Source: Pardosa pseudoannulata
Lineage: Eukaryota > Arthropoda > Arachnida > Araneae > Lycosidae
DNA: 64,000 nucleotides
Assembly: GCA_032207245.1 (NCBI GenBank)
Contig: CM063506.1
Coordinates: 19,954,075-20,018,074 of the forward strand
Reading direction: 5' to 3'
The notes beneath the pieces were generated by a model. That model was not told the origin of the DNA, made no database searches, and was given only the letters and a program-made list of their open reading frames with translations. Below, piece after piece: positions 33,448 to 44,213 of the stretch (position 1 is its first letter; each line of letters starts with the position of its first letter). Both the position numbers and the translations under genes were made by a program.

Positions 33448-33590
33448 AATTGAAGCGCTAGGTCTACTATTTTGCTACAAGAGGGTTAATGAGATCGGGA
33501 TTCACCGATAAAACGCAATTCCAAACATCCCTGCCACTAGTGGAATTCGGATTCACGAACTTCAGTACCAAAGAGCAGCTCCTTACCCAA
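33448..33590 (-). repeat. SINE family 1 copy
   Basis: On the + strand: GAAGCGCTAGGTCTACTATT, GAGGGTTAATGAGATCGGGA, GGAATTCGGATTCACGAACT and GCAGCTCCTTACCCAAGG. It lies 75 bp after the previous SINE piece in the same orientation. Confidence 0.65.
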
Positions 33591-34703
33591 GGTCTTATTA
33601 TCTCATGGAAAGCTGGGCAATAGCCCTGAGAAGACTCCCCTTTGTCCGAGCACGCTCCAAAACAGCTGATCGTAGTACACCTGTACCTGGACAATAGCGT
33701 GGCGTCGCATAGTCGGGGATCTTGACAATCGAACTAAATAGCCGAATACGCCCCTGATGGATCTCGTTAATGAACACTCGGAAATTCCGTGAAGAGACAG
33801 TCAGCGAATGAGAATTCAGTTAAAAAGTATAACTGTAACTTTAGCTGGAGTTCTCATGTAACTGGGATCTTTACTGAGAAAAAAACAGTGGCGGAACCGT
33901 AACTGACCCTCCAGGTATAAAAAGCCTACAATTTTGCGACTCAGGGCTTTTCGTCATTTTTTTCGGAGGTGTGTTGACCTCGTGGAGGCTTTCGTCTTTT
34001 ACCAGAGTGCTTGCTAGTTCGAGAGATTCGTAATGTCCGCTCATATAGGGAGCGGCAGAATCTCGATACCGAACGGGGAATAAATTGGGTTTGATTGCAC
34101 CCTGAAAAGCCTCCCCATTTGTAAGAGATTATTAATTCTCTTGTTTTTCTTTCGACTGTGATTGTCGTGAGGAAGTTTTATCGGCAGCCATCCTTTGCAG
34201 TTCTAGAAGATTTAGGAATTTACGTTCCTTTGTAAATAGCCGTATTTAATCCAGAATTAAAGTGAATTTCCAATTTTATTCTTTGACTGTGATCCATTAT
34301 TCACGTTACCTCTCATTTGAGAATATTGAAGGATTCACAGCCCAGAGAACCTCGAAGAATAGGGACTCTTAAACATATATTAATGACTATGTCATCTTTA
34401 GGTTTGCTTTCATTGGGAAAATTGTGTAACGTAAGTAAGTGTGACCGGTAAAAGGTGCCAATTATGTCGCCCAGTTTGGCAATAAAATTTAATCGCCAAA
34501 ATTTGGATTCTTGTCACTGACATAAATCTAATAAAAAACGAAATAAAAATACATATTTGTATACGGATGTCTGGTTATCTTTTAGTTCACATTCTTTAAA
34601 ATGTCTTGATCGATTAAGATATCCTTTTCTTACACAAAGGGTACAAAAATAAATCTGAGAGTGGTTGCAGGCGGACTTGCCCTCTGATGAGGAGTCCCAG
34701 TTA
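33591..34703 (+). other. Possible solo LTR or promoter region
   Basis: Less AT-rich than its surroundings. TATAAAAA at 33916-33923 is followed 18 bp later by an initiator-like TCAGG (33941) and then AATAAA at 34079-34084. This is the usual order (TATA, start, poly(A) signal) of an arthropod LTR. The LTR ends and a target duplication were not identified. It could also be a host promoter. Confidence 0.3.
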
Positions 34704-34705
34704 TA

Positions 34706-35890
34706 CACTGAAGTGCCACTGAATTAGGGATACCTACCTAGTAACGAGTTGGGCCTGCTATGGCCTTGATAGCGGCTGCCACGCGACGAGACATATCTTC
34801 AACAATTTTATGGAAACGTTCCATGGGAATGGCTTGCCAAATATTGGCTAAAGCTGTCCATAATTCATTAAGGTTCGATAGTGCTGCGGGATGTCCTTTT
34901 AGGCCTTGTTCCAAGACATCCCAAATATGCTCAATAGGATCTAAGTCTGGGCTTCTAGGTGGCCAATTTATGACAGAAAAGTCAGAGGAATGCTAATCCA
35001 ACCGGGATTTTTGAGAGATACAGTTGTCTTGCTGAAAAACTACATTACCGCGCGGATAACAGAACACCATAAACGGATGGAGGTGATCACCCAGCAACGT
35101 ACGGAATTGCATTGAGGAAGGTTGGTACACTCACCAAAGATCCCAAAGAGCTCCACGAAAAAATACCCCAGACCATGAATGAGCCACCATGCTTTTATAC
35201 AGTTTCAACCTGGCATGCAGGATTCATGGCTTTATGAGCCTGATGCCATATTCTCAGCCTCAAGTGGGCGTTAAGTAGTCGGAATCGAGACTCATCACTC
35301 CATGCTACTCGTTTCCAGTCCTCTACAGTCTCTGTGCTTTCTTGCCCAGCAAAACTTACAGCTCGATGGCGAGCATAGAGCAATGGTACTCTTGTATGTC
35401 GACGCCTCCCGGAACCCATACGGTGAAGCAAGCGATGCACATGCTGTTTACTGACCTGGCACTGTAATTCAAATGGGTGGTAATTTGAGCTGATGTTTGG
35501 CTCCACTAGCTAAGTACAATACATCTGAGCCGTGTCTCACCACGCACTGTCAAGGCTAATTATACTTTGCAGTTTGCCCGACTGCTAGTTTTTTCCCATC
35601 ATCCATGTATTCTTGGTATACTCTTGACAGTGTCGACCTTGAAAGTCCTAGCTGTCTGAGGATTTCGGCAATTGTGTAGCCCATGCTTCGCTCCCTTACG
35701 ATTTGTCCGCGATCGAAGGCGTCTAATTCAGACAGTTTACCCATACTGGCAATTCCAACAACTAATTCAGAACAATCACATTACACGCAATATATGCAGT
35801 TACCTCAGAGCCCTCATTTGCGCATAATGATGCGCAGCGCTACACAATTTGCATAGCTCTCGATATCCCTAATTCAATGGCGCTTCAGTG
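34706..35890 (-). mobile_element. Third Tc1-like transposon
   Basis: The left end CACTGAAGTGCCACTGAATT continues AGGGATA. The inverted right end is CACTGAAGCGCCATTGAATT then AGGGATA, with TA on both sides (34704-34705 and 35891-35892). At 1185 bp it is compact, with very short untranslated ends. Its transposase (- strand) is broken. Confidence 0.88.
34745..35744 (-). pseudogene. Tc1-like transposase, broken
   Basis: N-terminus MGKLSELDAFDRGQIVRERS with HTH residues YTIAEILRQLGLSRSTLSRV (start at 35744). Then come QVSKQHVHRLLHRMG, WSDESRFRL (first Asp), and a VWG-type stretch. A VFQQDN piece (second Asp), WPPRSPDLDPIEHIWDVLEQ (Glu) and a C-terminal MSRRVAAAIKA complete it. Frame changes lie near 35520-35555 and 35195, and there are stops before the second Asp and in the following segment. 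The span of about 330 codons is close to the usual length. Confidence 0.85.
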
Positions 35891-35892
35891 TA

Positions 35893-36264
35893 CATACCGG
35901 TTGTGTCTAGTTTAAAACTTCAAGTTAGGAATTAATGCTCGGGAACTATTTTTGTTAGCGTCAATATGATCAGAGGGACATTGGAATGATGAGCTCACTT
36001 TTCATTGCATGATGATGTGATACGTAAAACAGTAGGTTCTGCACTGCGTCAAAACTTCTTGAATGTGTGAGCCAGCCACTGCATCTACTCGTGTGACTGT
36101 TTGGTCTTGTTCCACTACGTCTTTTTTTTCCCGGACCCTTTCTTTTTTGAAAAGTCCTGTATCCGGGATGAAAAATTGTGCAATCGTTGCAACGGTTTCT
36201 TACTCTTTCGCATGACCAAATTATGTTTTCATAGCAGGAAAGACAAACGTTACCTGTTGTCAAA
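35893..36264. other. Spacer before the split transposase remnant
   Basis: A 131-codon - strand frame (35970-36365) shows no recognised domain and runs into the SINE, so it is not supported. A remnant of the transposase N-terminal part may be here but is not recognisable. Confidence 0.35.
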
Positions 36265-36320
36265 TTCATGCAAGATAATACCCCTACCCACACTGTATAC
36301 GAATTCAAGACATTACCTTT

Positions 36321-36488
36321 GGTTTGGTTTGATTTGGAGTGCTTCGGTCTACTTTTTTGCAGCACGTGGGCTAATGAGAAAGAGACCTACAGCTTAAAGT
36401 CGATTCTGAACGGCTACGAACATCCATGCCACTGTCACGAACTCCGGTACCGAAGGCCAGCACCCTAAACAATCGGCCATCGTTCGGC
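36321..36488 (-). repeat. SINE family 1 copy inserted in the transposase remnant
   Basis: Flanked by GACATTACCTTT (36309-36320) and GACATTACTTTT (36489-36500), a 12-bp target duplication with one change. On the + strand it starts GGTTTGGTTTGATTTGGAGT and ends CAATCGGCCATCGTTCGGC. A short deletion removes part of the B-box region. Confidence 0.85.
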
Positions 36489-36622
36489 GACATTACTTTT
36501 AGAATCTTTCACTGAAGACTCAGTCATAAATTGTGGTTGTAATGGTTGTAAGTTTGTAAAGTTCAGTGGCCTTCACGATCACCAGACTTGACCCCGACAG
36601 ATTTTTGGTTATGGGGATTAGA

Positions 36623-38606
36623 GTGGAACGATATCAGAAATTTAATATCGTGATATATCACCAAATTTATATTGATATCATTGATATATCGCAATAATAC
36701 TTTAAAGTAGGAGGGTATATTACTATTTTTAAACAGTCTTAGCTTTTTTCATTCCAAACCTTTTATTTCTTGGTAATTAAAATTTTTAGAATTACAATTT
36801 GATCCTAAAAAATTAAATTTTCTGAAGGGTAAAAACAATTTTTAGGAGTAATTCATTTTAACACTGAAAAGAAAAAAAATATATGTATTGTTCAGAAGTA
36901 ATTTGTTCTGATACTAAACAGAATTGTTTATATATATTGGATGCCATTACTGCTAATTTACATTGCCTATTTATGCCAAATTATATTTCTCCCAAACCGA
37001 AATTAAACTTTTTCATTTGTAAATTGATTTTTGGTATCGGATTCCGTGGGTTCGAATTTCGATCCCGGCATGGATGTCCGTAGCCGTTCGAAATCAGCTT
37101 TGAGTTGTAGGTGTCGGTCAATAGCGTACGTAGACCTCAAATAGTAGACATCCAAACCAAAATTGTTACATTGGTCTAACATTCGGGTGGCGGAAGCGTA
37201 ATATGACCTAAACTTTTATCTCGCAGAACTGTTAAGTAATAAACTAAACATATGACTCGGGTATTCCAAAAATCAGTCATACGCATTAATGGACAAATCA
37301 GTTTTAACTTTACTGATCACTATGCTTAAAATATTTATAAAAGTTATTGTGCTCTTAAACAGAAAAGACCGCAAACGAAACTATTTAGCAAAACTTCGCT
37401 AATTTTTTTTTTTTTTTTTTTTTTCGTAATTCTAGTCTCTGCATTATCTAGGAGAATTGAAACAACGTCTAAAAAATTTGAATTTCAATAGAAAGTGATT
37501 TATTTTGATAATTTTTTTAACTTTTCTTTTTCACGAACTCTACGAGAGCAATAAATATTCCGTCTGAAAAATTTACTTTCCTAGATGTGATAAAGTATCT
37601 TTCTTTTTTTCTTTTTAAATTTATAAGAATAATTTTTCGACGATCCGTTGAAACTCAGTAAAACAAAATTTGAAATTAATATTAAATTACTTAATAAATT
37701 ATTAAAAATAAATAAAGTAACTTAAAAATTAATCTTAATTTTTAAAAATAAAAAGGTAGTTCTTATCTGCAATTTAGATTCTAATATAGATATTGTAAAG
37801 CATAGTAATAATAATTCAAATGGCTCCATAAATTAGACGTATCTTTCGAAAATACTGTACACAGATCTTAATTGCAGTTTAATATATTTTCCCTGATTAT
37901 TTTGCTATTTTCCACCGTGGTAGACCAAAAAACTGCCGAACATTGTTTTTTTTGTTATATAATTTTACGATGCTTTGGGCAATTCATTTTTTACCCAAAA
38001 TACCATACACCTCCGATATTAGTACAAGATATGAACGAGCAAGCTATTGGAATATATCAACACGTGCACATATCACTGGCTGTTGCTACCAAGCAGTCGA
38101 TATTTCATTCCAATTAACCGACGTAAATTGCGAGCAATGGCTTTTTCGTTCTTGACGAGAGTACTTCGTTATCAGGGAAAGTAACTGTTGTGATCAAGCA
38201 CTCAAGGTAAATACTTTTGATATATCCCTATATTATTCCAATAAATCAGTGCAATTTCCGATTTTAACCCGACTGCTTCATTATCGAGATATTAAGATAT
38301 ATGCTACGGACGACCTGGATAGAGACGTGATAATCTTCAAAAGCAAATTTTCTAGCTTGTGTTTGTATCAAGTACACTTGTAAATACGCGAAACTTACGT
38401 CAAACGAATGCAATAACTTGAAAAAATATTACTTTATGAGGAATATTTAGGATTTCTTTTAGTGATCTACGTTATAGCGCGGGAGGGAAAAACAGTATCG
38501 CCGACAGGGATATATTGGCAGAGCAAAATTTTAATATTGTTATCGCAATACTTAAAGTATATCAATATTTGGCGATATATTGATAAACGATAATAGGGAT
38601 ACTTAA
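36623..38606. mobile_element. About 2-kb insertion with GATATATCG-rich ends
   Basis: The left end is rich in GATATC/GATATATC (AACGATATCAGAAATTTAAT, CGTGATATATCACC). The right end carries the same in reverse (GGCGATATATTGATAAACGA). It sits exactly between two adjoining pieces of transposase. The end style is reminiscent of hAT elements, but the termini do not align cleanly and the flanking repeat (GGGATTA/GGGATAC) is imperfect. No transposase is recognised. It contains a SINE-1 copy (37027-37168) and a T-run at 37404-37424. Confidence 0.5.
37027..37168 (+). repeat. SINE family 1 copy
   Basis: TTTGGTATCGGATTCCGTGG, CGATCCCGGCATGGATGTCC, GTAGCCGTTCGAAATCAGCT and the tail ACATCCAAACCAAAATTG. The head before the anticodon arm is missing. 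Confidence 0.7.
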
Positions 38607-38715
38607 AACCTCGTCTGTACTTGGGCTTCCCAAACACTTTTAAGGATCTGAAAAATGCCATTCGACTGACAGCCACTGCCATCGAAGGTTGCACACTACA
38701 CTACACTAAGTGCAG

Positions 38716-40705
38716 CAAAGGTGTGCCCAATTTGCTTATTAACTTGTTGCGATGCTAAAGTTAAAGTTTTGTTACTTTAAAATAAAATGCATTCGCATTT
38801 TAATGTGATATGTTTGCTACTGTGTAGCTACTTTTTTAGAAGTCCTTATTCGGCTAGGATTGTGAACACTCGCGCTATATCAAGTGCACAATGGGAAGGC
38901 TTGTAGGGATAGATATCTCGCAGGAAATAAAACCCAATGCGTTTCCTTTCAAACAGACCCAACCAAAATAACAAATCTTTAGTGTTGAAAAGTGTACCTC
39001 AAAAAGTGCCCTTTTTTGTGCTAAATAGTTGATTTCAAATGTTTTTAGAACTTGTCTGGTGACTTTGTATATTTATATGTAATATGATAATTCAACAAAA
39101 GGTCATTCAGATTAAATACATTATAAAATATAATTTATATTTGTTTGCATATATATGTAGGGGATTTATTATCACAGTGGAAAAAATGCAAAGGCCCAAC
39201 TAAAATGAATTTACTTATTTAATTAAGATATTTACAAATTATGTACAAAAATGGTGTCTAGGGAGAATTAAATTAAAACTGGACATCAGTGCCCATCTTG
39301 GAGGTCAAAAGGCGATCAGATAGAAGTGCCGTCTGCCACACGTCTATGGAAAGTAAACTAAAGAGTTCATTTCTCTCTTGTGGTCTCGGCAGGGTTGAGT
39401 TGTTGTTTACTTCTACACACACATAGTATATATATATATGTAACAGGAGATCTGCCAATATTATTTAATTTGCCCCGGCTTGTAGGGTCTAGTCGAAATG
39501 CAATCGTGAAGCCATCAGAGAAAACGAACTTTGTGAAGTTTCACCTTTATTGAGGATTGAAACATATCGGTATACCGACCGTTTTTATGCGCAACTGCTC
39601 TGCATAGAATGATTTAACACACATGTGCATCAGTTGTTGATGTTGATCCCACAGCGAGCGAATCACGTGATTTTGTTCCTAGGAGACTTAAGACTGTCCA
39701 TTAATATTGGTAGGCAGGGAACCTTGAGTGTTTAAGTTAGGTTTAAAATACACAGACATCAATTTAATTATTGCAAAAGTGATACCCTTTTCCATGGAAA
39801 TTTGAAAAATTGTGTCCAGACAGGAAAGACAGGGAAAAAGAATAAGTCAGAGCACACTCCTTTATCTGACATAGGAAATTAGGCATTGAAAACGGGAAAA
39901 TTTTGGACAGATATTTTAGAGTTAATAATTTTTTATATTAACATTTACACGCATGCACACACACATATACAGTCATACCAACATTCAGGCACTTGTGTCG
40001 GAGCAACAGTGTGATTTGAAATTTTAACATGCTAATTACAGATTATACATATCTTTTTGGTTTCAAAATTAAAATTAAAATATTTACATTGTAATAGGAA
40101 AACTTAAAGTTATGCATTTAAAAACTGATGAGTAGCATTTTAACTTTAACAACTTATTTTTCAGAACAGTGTTTCTTATAGCAACATTGACTCTAATTCA
40201 AATATTTCTATTTTTCTATCATCAGGGATTCCAGAGTTTCTCTACTCAAATTTGACCTAAATTCAGTTTAGTTTTTCTGCACAGTACTGAAAACTTTTAT
40301 GATGCTGTGTGAAAAGAGTAATATTTAGCATTATTTTTTGAAAAACTTTGTATTTAATTTCTGAATTGTAATCTTTGAGCTGCTCAAAAGTTTTGTTGTT
40401 TTCCGGAGTCATCAAATTTTCTCATTTCTCCGGAGTAGTTGGCACATCTGCATATATATAAATCTGAAGTCAGGAATAATCAAAAAATCAGTGTCAAGAA
40501 AATATTGTGTAAGTGTTTGCTTATTTTACAAAGCAGGCTATAAATTCTAGAAAAATTAAGTCTAGCTAAATTTGTCTAGCACCACTAGAATGCTGTTGTA
40601 CGTGTATTCTCTTTAACAAATGTAATTTGACAGTGGCGGGGGCCAATTGGGATGCAAGTGGTGTCCTACACCAGGATGCTATTTAAGGATTTCACATGTA
40701 AACAT
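38716..40705. other. Intergenic stretch without recognised features
   Basis: No supported frame. Short microsatellites lie at 39428-39442 (TATATA) and 39953-39970 (ACACAC-rich). Confidence 0.35.
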
Positions 40706-40915
40706 GGTCAGCAGTATCTGTAAGGCAAGAATCTCATAACCCAGGGGGTTTCAAGATCAAAGCTTGATTCAGCCAAAGATCCACTCTATTCATTAATAGA
40801 GGATGAGGCATGAAAATAGATTCGTGGTCGCAATGTCCTCCAAGTTCCCGAACGACAGAAGTGGCAAGCCAATCCTGGGGGTCTTCTGTTTGGTCTTTGC
40901 TTCTAAATTACGAGA
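40706..40915 (+). repeat. SINE family 2 copy
   Basis: A diverged head (GTCAGCAGTATCTGTAAGGC), body (CCAAAGATCCACTCTATTCA, GTGGTCGCAATGTCCTCCAA, GTTCCCGAACGACA) and tail TTTGGTCTTTGCTTCTAAAT align with 30206-30425. Confidence 0.65.
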
Positions 40916-42251
40916 AACCACTCTTAGAAGTCGAACATCGTGAGGCAATAGTAACCATGTTTCAGAAGTCATATGACTTATAGATGGCCAGGACATTAAC
41001 CAACCAATACGAAAATGTTAACGATCTATTTTTGATATTTTTGTTTCCTGTGTTACCAGTTTATACATGCTAAAAGTACAATTTGTTCGGAATTAAATGT
41101 AGATAAATTGATAGATGATTTTAGCACACAAAAAGCAAGAAAATTGCTTTTGTATGAATTTCAACTGGTTTTTTGTATACCAATACCAATCACCAATTGC
41201 TTTATCCATAAAAAAAAATTCTAGATTTATTATTATATTATTTTGTTTATTTATTCTTAATTCTTATTATATTTAGATACATGTAGTATTCAGTGATAAA
41301 ATGAATTTTGCTTATGCTTTGTTTAGTAAGTAACTTATTGTAACAAAGTTTAGAATTAAGGGGTTAATATTGTGATAAAAGTTTAAAACTTCAGCACCAG
41401 TATTTAAATGTTCAACTTAAAAGAATATTTAAACTGAAATATGTTTAATGTAATATAGATTAATGTGCTATTTGTTAATGTAATTGTCATTGAAAGAAAT
41501 AGAATCTTTTTTCTGGGGGGGGGCACATTATTTCAGATCACAATGTATCAGAAAGAAACATCACCATGCCCAAGTGATTTGAATAGATGGGGAAAAAAGA
41601 AAAACAAATAATTGAGGCAATGAAAGCCTTAATCATTGCAAAGACATACTTTAAAAATTTATCCTGTGCTAAGTTCTATGAGGTACATATGACGTGAAGT
41701 ATTAAACAAAGAATAAATCCTTGAACATCTGATAAATATTTTTCTTATTATATATCTTGTGATTAATAATCTTATTGTAAATAGAATTGTTGATGATTAT
41801 TAATTATAGAATTCTGAATTAAAGATTCAAAATTTAATATAATTAGCAGTTATGTTTTTAGTTTTCTTGATATTGTCTTGTTTTAATGTAAGTTATAAGT
41901 ATAAATTTTAGCATTTACCAGTATATGAAAAAGACATTAGGAAACCGTAGTCAAAAATGTCATTAAATAATTAAGAACTTTTTAGTTATTTTATTTACAT
42001 AACTACAAAACACATTTTTCTTATATTTAAACAGAATGAGTTTATTAACTGTACTTTTGTAATTATTGAAATTTTCTTTCTTCCATAAATATTGTAATAT
42101 ACTTATAACAGCTTTCAATTATCTATATAAAATTCTTTGCATGTTTGTTTGCTATGCAGTTCTAAATGGCTGGATTAATCTTCACAAAATTTTGCATAGT
42201 GATTCAAGTGAACCCTGGAAAGGTTTCAGGCAGGTCAAACACATTTGGAAA
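40916..42251. other. Intergenic stretch without recognised features
   Basis: Very AT-rich, with a G-run at 41515-41523. No supported gene or repeat. Confidence 0.35.
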
Positions 42252-42253
42252 TA

Positions 42254-43158
42254 CAGTGAAACTTCTCCAAGCAGCCACCCTTCTAAACGGCCAATTTGCA
42301 TGGTACGGATTTTTCGACTCATAGACCTAATGGTAAAATAATCTGTATCAGTGGCCACCCGACCCCCTCTAAATGGCCAACAAGTGGGATTGCCCCTTTC
42401 ATTTTTCGGGAAATTCTACTCACTCCATGCTTTAATTTTGAGCGAAAAAATTCAAGGTCAAGTTTATGGTCGGATAAAAGACAAAGGAATAACTTGTCTA
42501 AGTCCATTCCCGCTGTCCCCCCTTTCTAAGAAAGATTAAATCTGTCATCTCTTTTGTATTCTTCCCAGACCTGTCAGATAGGGAATTCCAATTACCCCAT
42601 CCATAGCAACTGAGGGAGGAACTGGACAATCAAGCATTGAAGGTGTTGTAATGCCTTTGTTTGAAATTCCAATTGGTAAAGTTAAGGAAGAATTGCACCT
42701 CTGTCAGCAAAACTGTCATTGACACCAGTTTCACTTCATTAGTTGGTCAGTGATCTGTTGCAATGATGTCGAAATGCATTTTTCTAAATCTCGAGCAGAG
42801 TCTTTGTTCTGCGTGAATATGAGAATGGCAAATTGGCAAGAAAGTTAGCTGAATTATTTAACTGCGGAAGAATGGAAATCAACAAAGTCATTGAAGAAAA
42901 GAATTTGATTTTGAAGGAGTATGCAGACTACAAAAACAAATAGTAGCCTTAAAAGAAAAAAAAAAAAATGTAAAGAAGCATGAAATACAGTACTATTTTC
43001 TCTTTAGATAAGTTTCAAATTTCATTTACATAAGAAATATATGTCAGACTTGTTTATATTACACATTATAGTAATTATCTTATAATAGTAAATAAAACCC
43101 TTCAGAGCAACCAAATATTCTCTGAATGGAGGGGTGGCCGCTCAGAGAGGTTTCACTG
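42254..43158 (+). mobile_element. pogo/Tigger-like transposon, internally deleted
   Basis: The left end CAGTGAAACTTCTCCAAGCA (then GCCACCCTTCT) and the inverted right end CAGTGAAACCTCTCTGAGCG (then GCCACCCCTCC) are clear inverted repeats. TA lies on both sides (42252-42253 and 43159-43160). CAGTGAAACCTCTC ends with TA target are typical of the pogo/Tigger branch of Tc1/mariner. A DNA-binding remnant is retained (next entry) but no catalytic domain. The 62-91-codon frames at 42066-42539 arise from the end repeats. Confidence 0.85.
42806..42943 (+). pseudogene. CENP-B-type HTH remnant of a pogo/Tigger transposase
   Basis: The frame reads VLREYENGKLARKLAELFNC then GRMEINKVIEEKNLILKEYA and stops at 42941. 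This is the pattern of the N-terminal helix-turn-helix of pogo-type transposases and CENP-B (K/R-x-G-x(3)-R-x-LA-x-x-FN-C/V..-T/E-I..I...K). The start and the catalytic domain are lost. Confidence 0.6.
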
Positions 43159-43160
43159 TA

Positions 43161-43871
43161 GGTTTTTTTTTTTTAAATCTAAATTGGATATGGCAACTGT
43201 ATTTTGGAACCACTTAATATATTTTCTTTTTAATCACATGCTAAAATAATTAATTTTTGAAGTAATTTAATTCATGTGATAGTATTTAAAATGATCTGAA
43301 TTTTGCTATTTTATACCAATGTTAGTTTAGTGTTTTAATATTTTAATTTGGTATACTTCATTCTTTTTAAATTTATATCTTTATTTTGTCACATTGCAAT
43401 GTATTCCATTAACATACTCTGGCAAAACTAAAAGTATTTAACATTTCATTTATGTCCTGTGATTAAAATTTTTATATTTTGTTGATATGTTCTTTGGTTT
43501 CTTTAAAATAACCTTACCAAAAATATAGCTACTTTTATTTTAGTAGGATGCAAAGATTAAGTAACAAATAGTCTTTTAATTTTCTTAATTCATATTACAT
43601 ATGAAGAAGATTAAATTGAAATAAAATGTGTCAAAAAAGTAAGCCAAAAGAGCAAAGTAATTATTCTAAGTCTGAAGCATTTCATCAAATACGTACTTTT
43701 TACCAACAGTACCAATTATATTTTAAGTTAACTGTACTGAAAATATTAGAACCGTTATACTAAAGCAAGCTAGTAAACTAAATGTACAATTTTGATTCTT
43801 TAAGGACTGTATGAATTTTTTTAATTAAGAATTTATTTTATGCATCTTGTACAAAAAGAGTCTTGGTTGTT
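43161..43871. other. Spacer between pogo element and NOB1 3' end
   Basis: AT-rich. No supported feature. Confidence 0.35.
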
Positions 43872-43877
43872 TTTATT
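43872..43877 (-). terminator. Candidate poly(A) signal of NOB1
   Basis: TTTATT on + (AATAAA on -), about 65 bp after the NOB1 stop codon. Confidence 0.6.
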
Positions 43878-43940
43878 TAACTGAGAAGTATAATAGTGAA
43901 TACCACAAAAAAAAGGGAAAAAAAGATAATATAAAATACT

Positions 43941-44213
43941 TTATTTTCTACCCTTTCTATTTCCAGTTCGTTTTGACCATTCATTAGGATTTTTCTTTGG
44001 GTTTTTGTTCTTGTCAGATCTAATACCTAAACTGGCAGCACGACTATATACATCATTCACAGCAAATGGTGAACATAGTACTTCATAATCAGGACTTAAA
44101 GCATCAATTTTTTGCAGGGCCATCTTAGCAGGTCGATTGTGAGGAATAGGTTGGTCTTCACACAAGATAGGGTTCTCAACATGCTTACCCCCTTTAGGCA
44201 TTGGAATAGAATA
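43941..44213 (-). CDS. NOB1: NOB1 exon 8 (C-terminus)
   Basis: YSIPMPKGGKHVENPILCED through the basic C-terminus and TAA. Acceptor TATTTCAG. The PKGGK motif and the following EDQ are conserved in NOB1. Confidence 0.93.
   Translation of the reverse strand, partial: YSIPMPKGGKHVENPILCEDQPIPHNRPAKMALQKIDALSPDYEVLCSPFAVNDVYSRAASLGIRSDKNKNPKKNPNEWSKRTGNRKGRK

Larger units (their letters stand above)
36265..38715 (+). pseudogene. Tc1/mariner-type transposase remnant split by two insertions
   Basis: Piece 1 (36265-36308) encodes FMQDNTPTHTVYEF, the second-Asp motif. A SINE then interrupts it (36321-36488). Piece 2 (36501-36622) ends WPSRSPDLTPTDFWLWG in a shifted frame. A 2-kb insertion follows (36623-38606). 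Piece 3 (38607-38715) continues KPRLYLGFPN and LKDLKNAIRLTATAIEG, the expected C-terminal part. The first-Asp region and inverted ends were not found. Confidence 0.65.

Noticed and set aside
35970..36365. 131-codon - strand frame
   Set aside because: No domain, and it runs into a SINE inserted with a target duplication, so the frame is recent and accidental.
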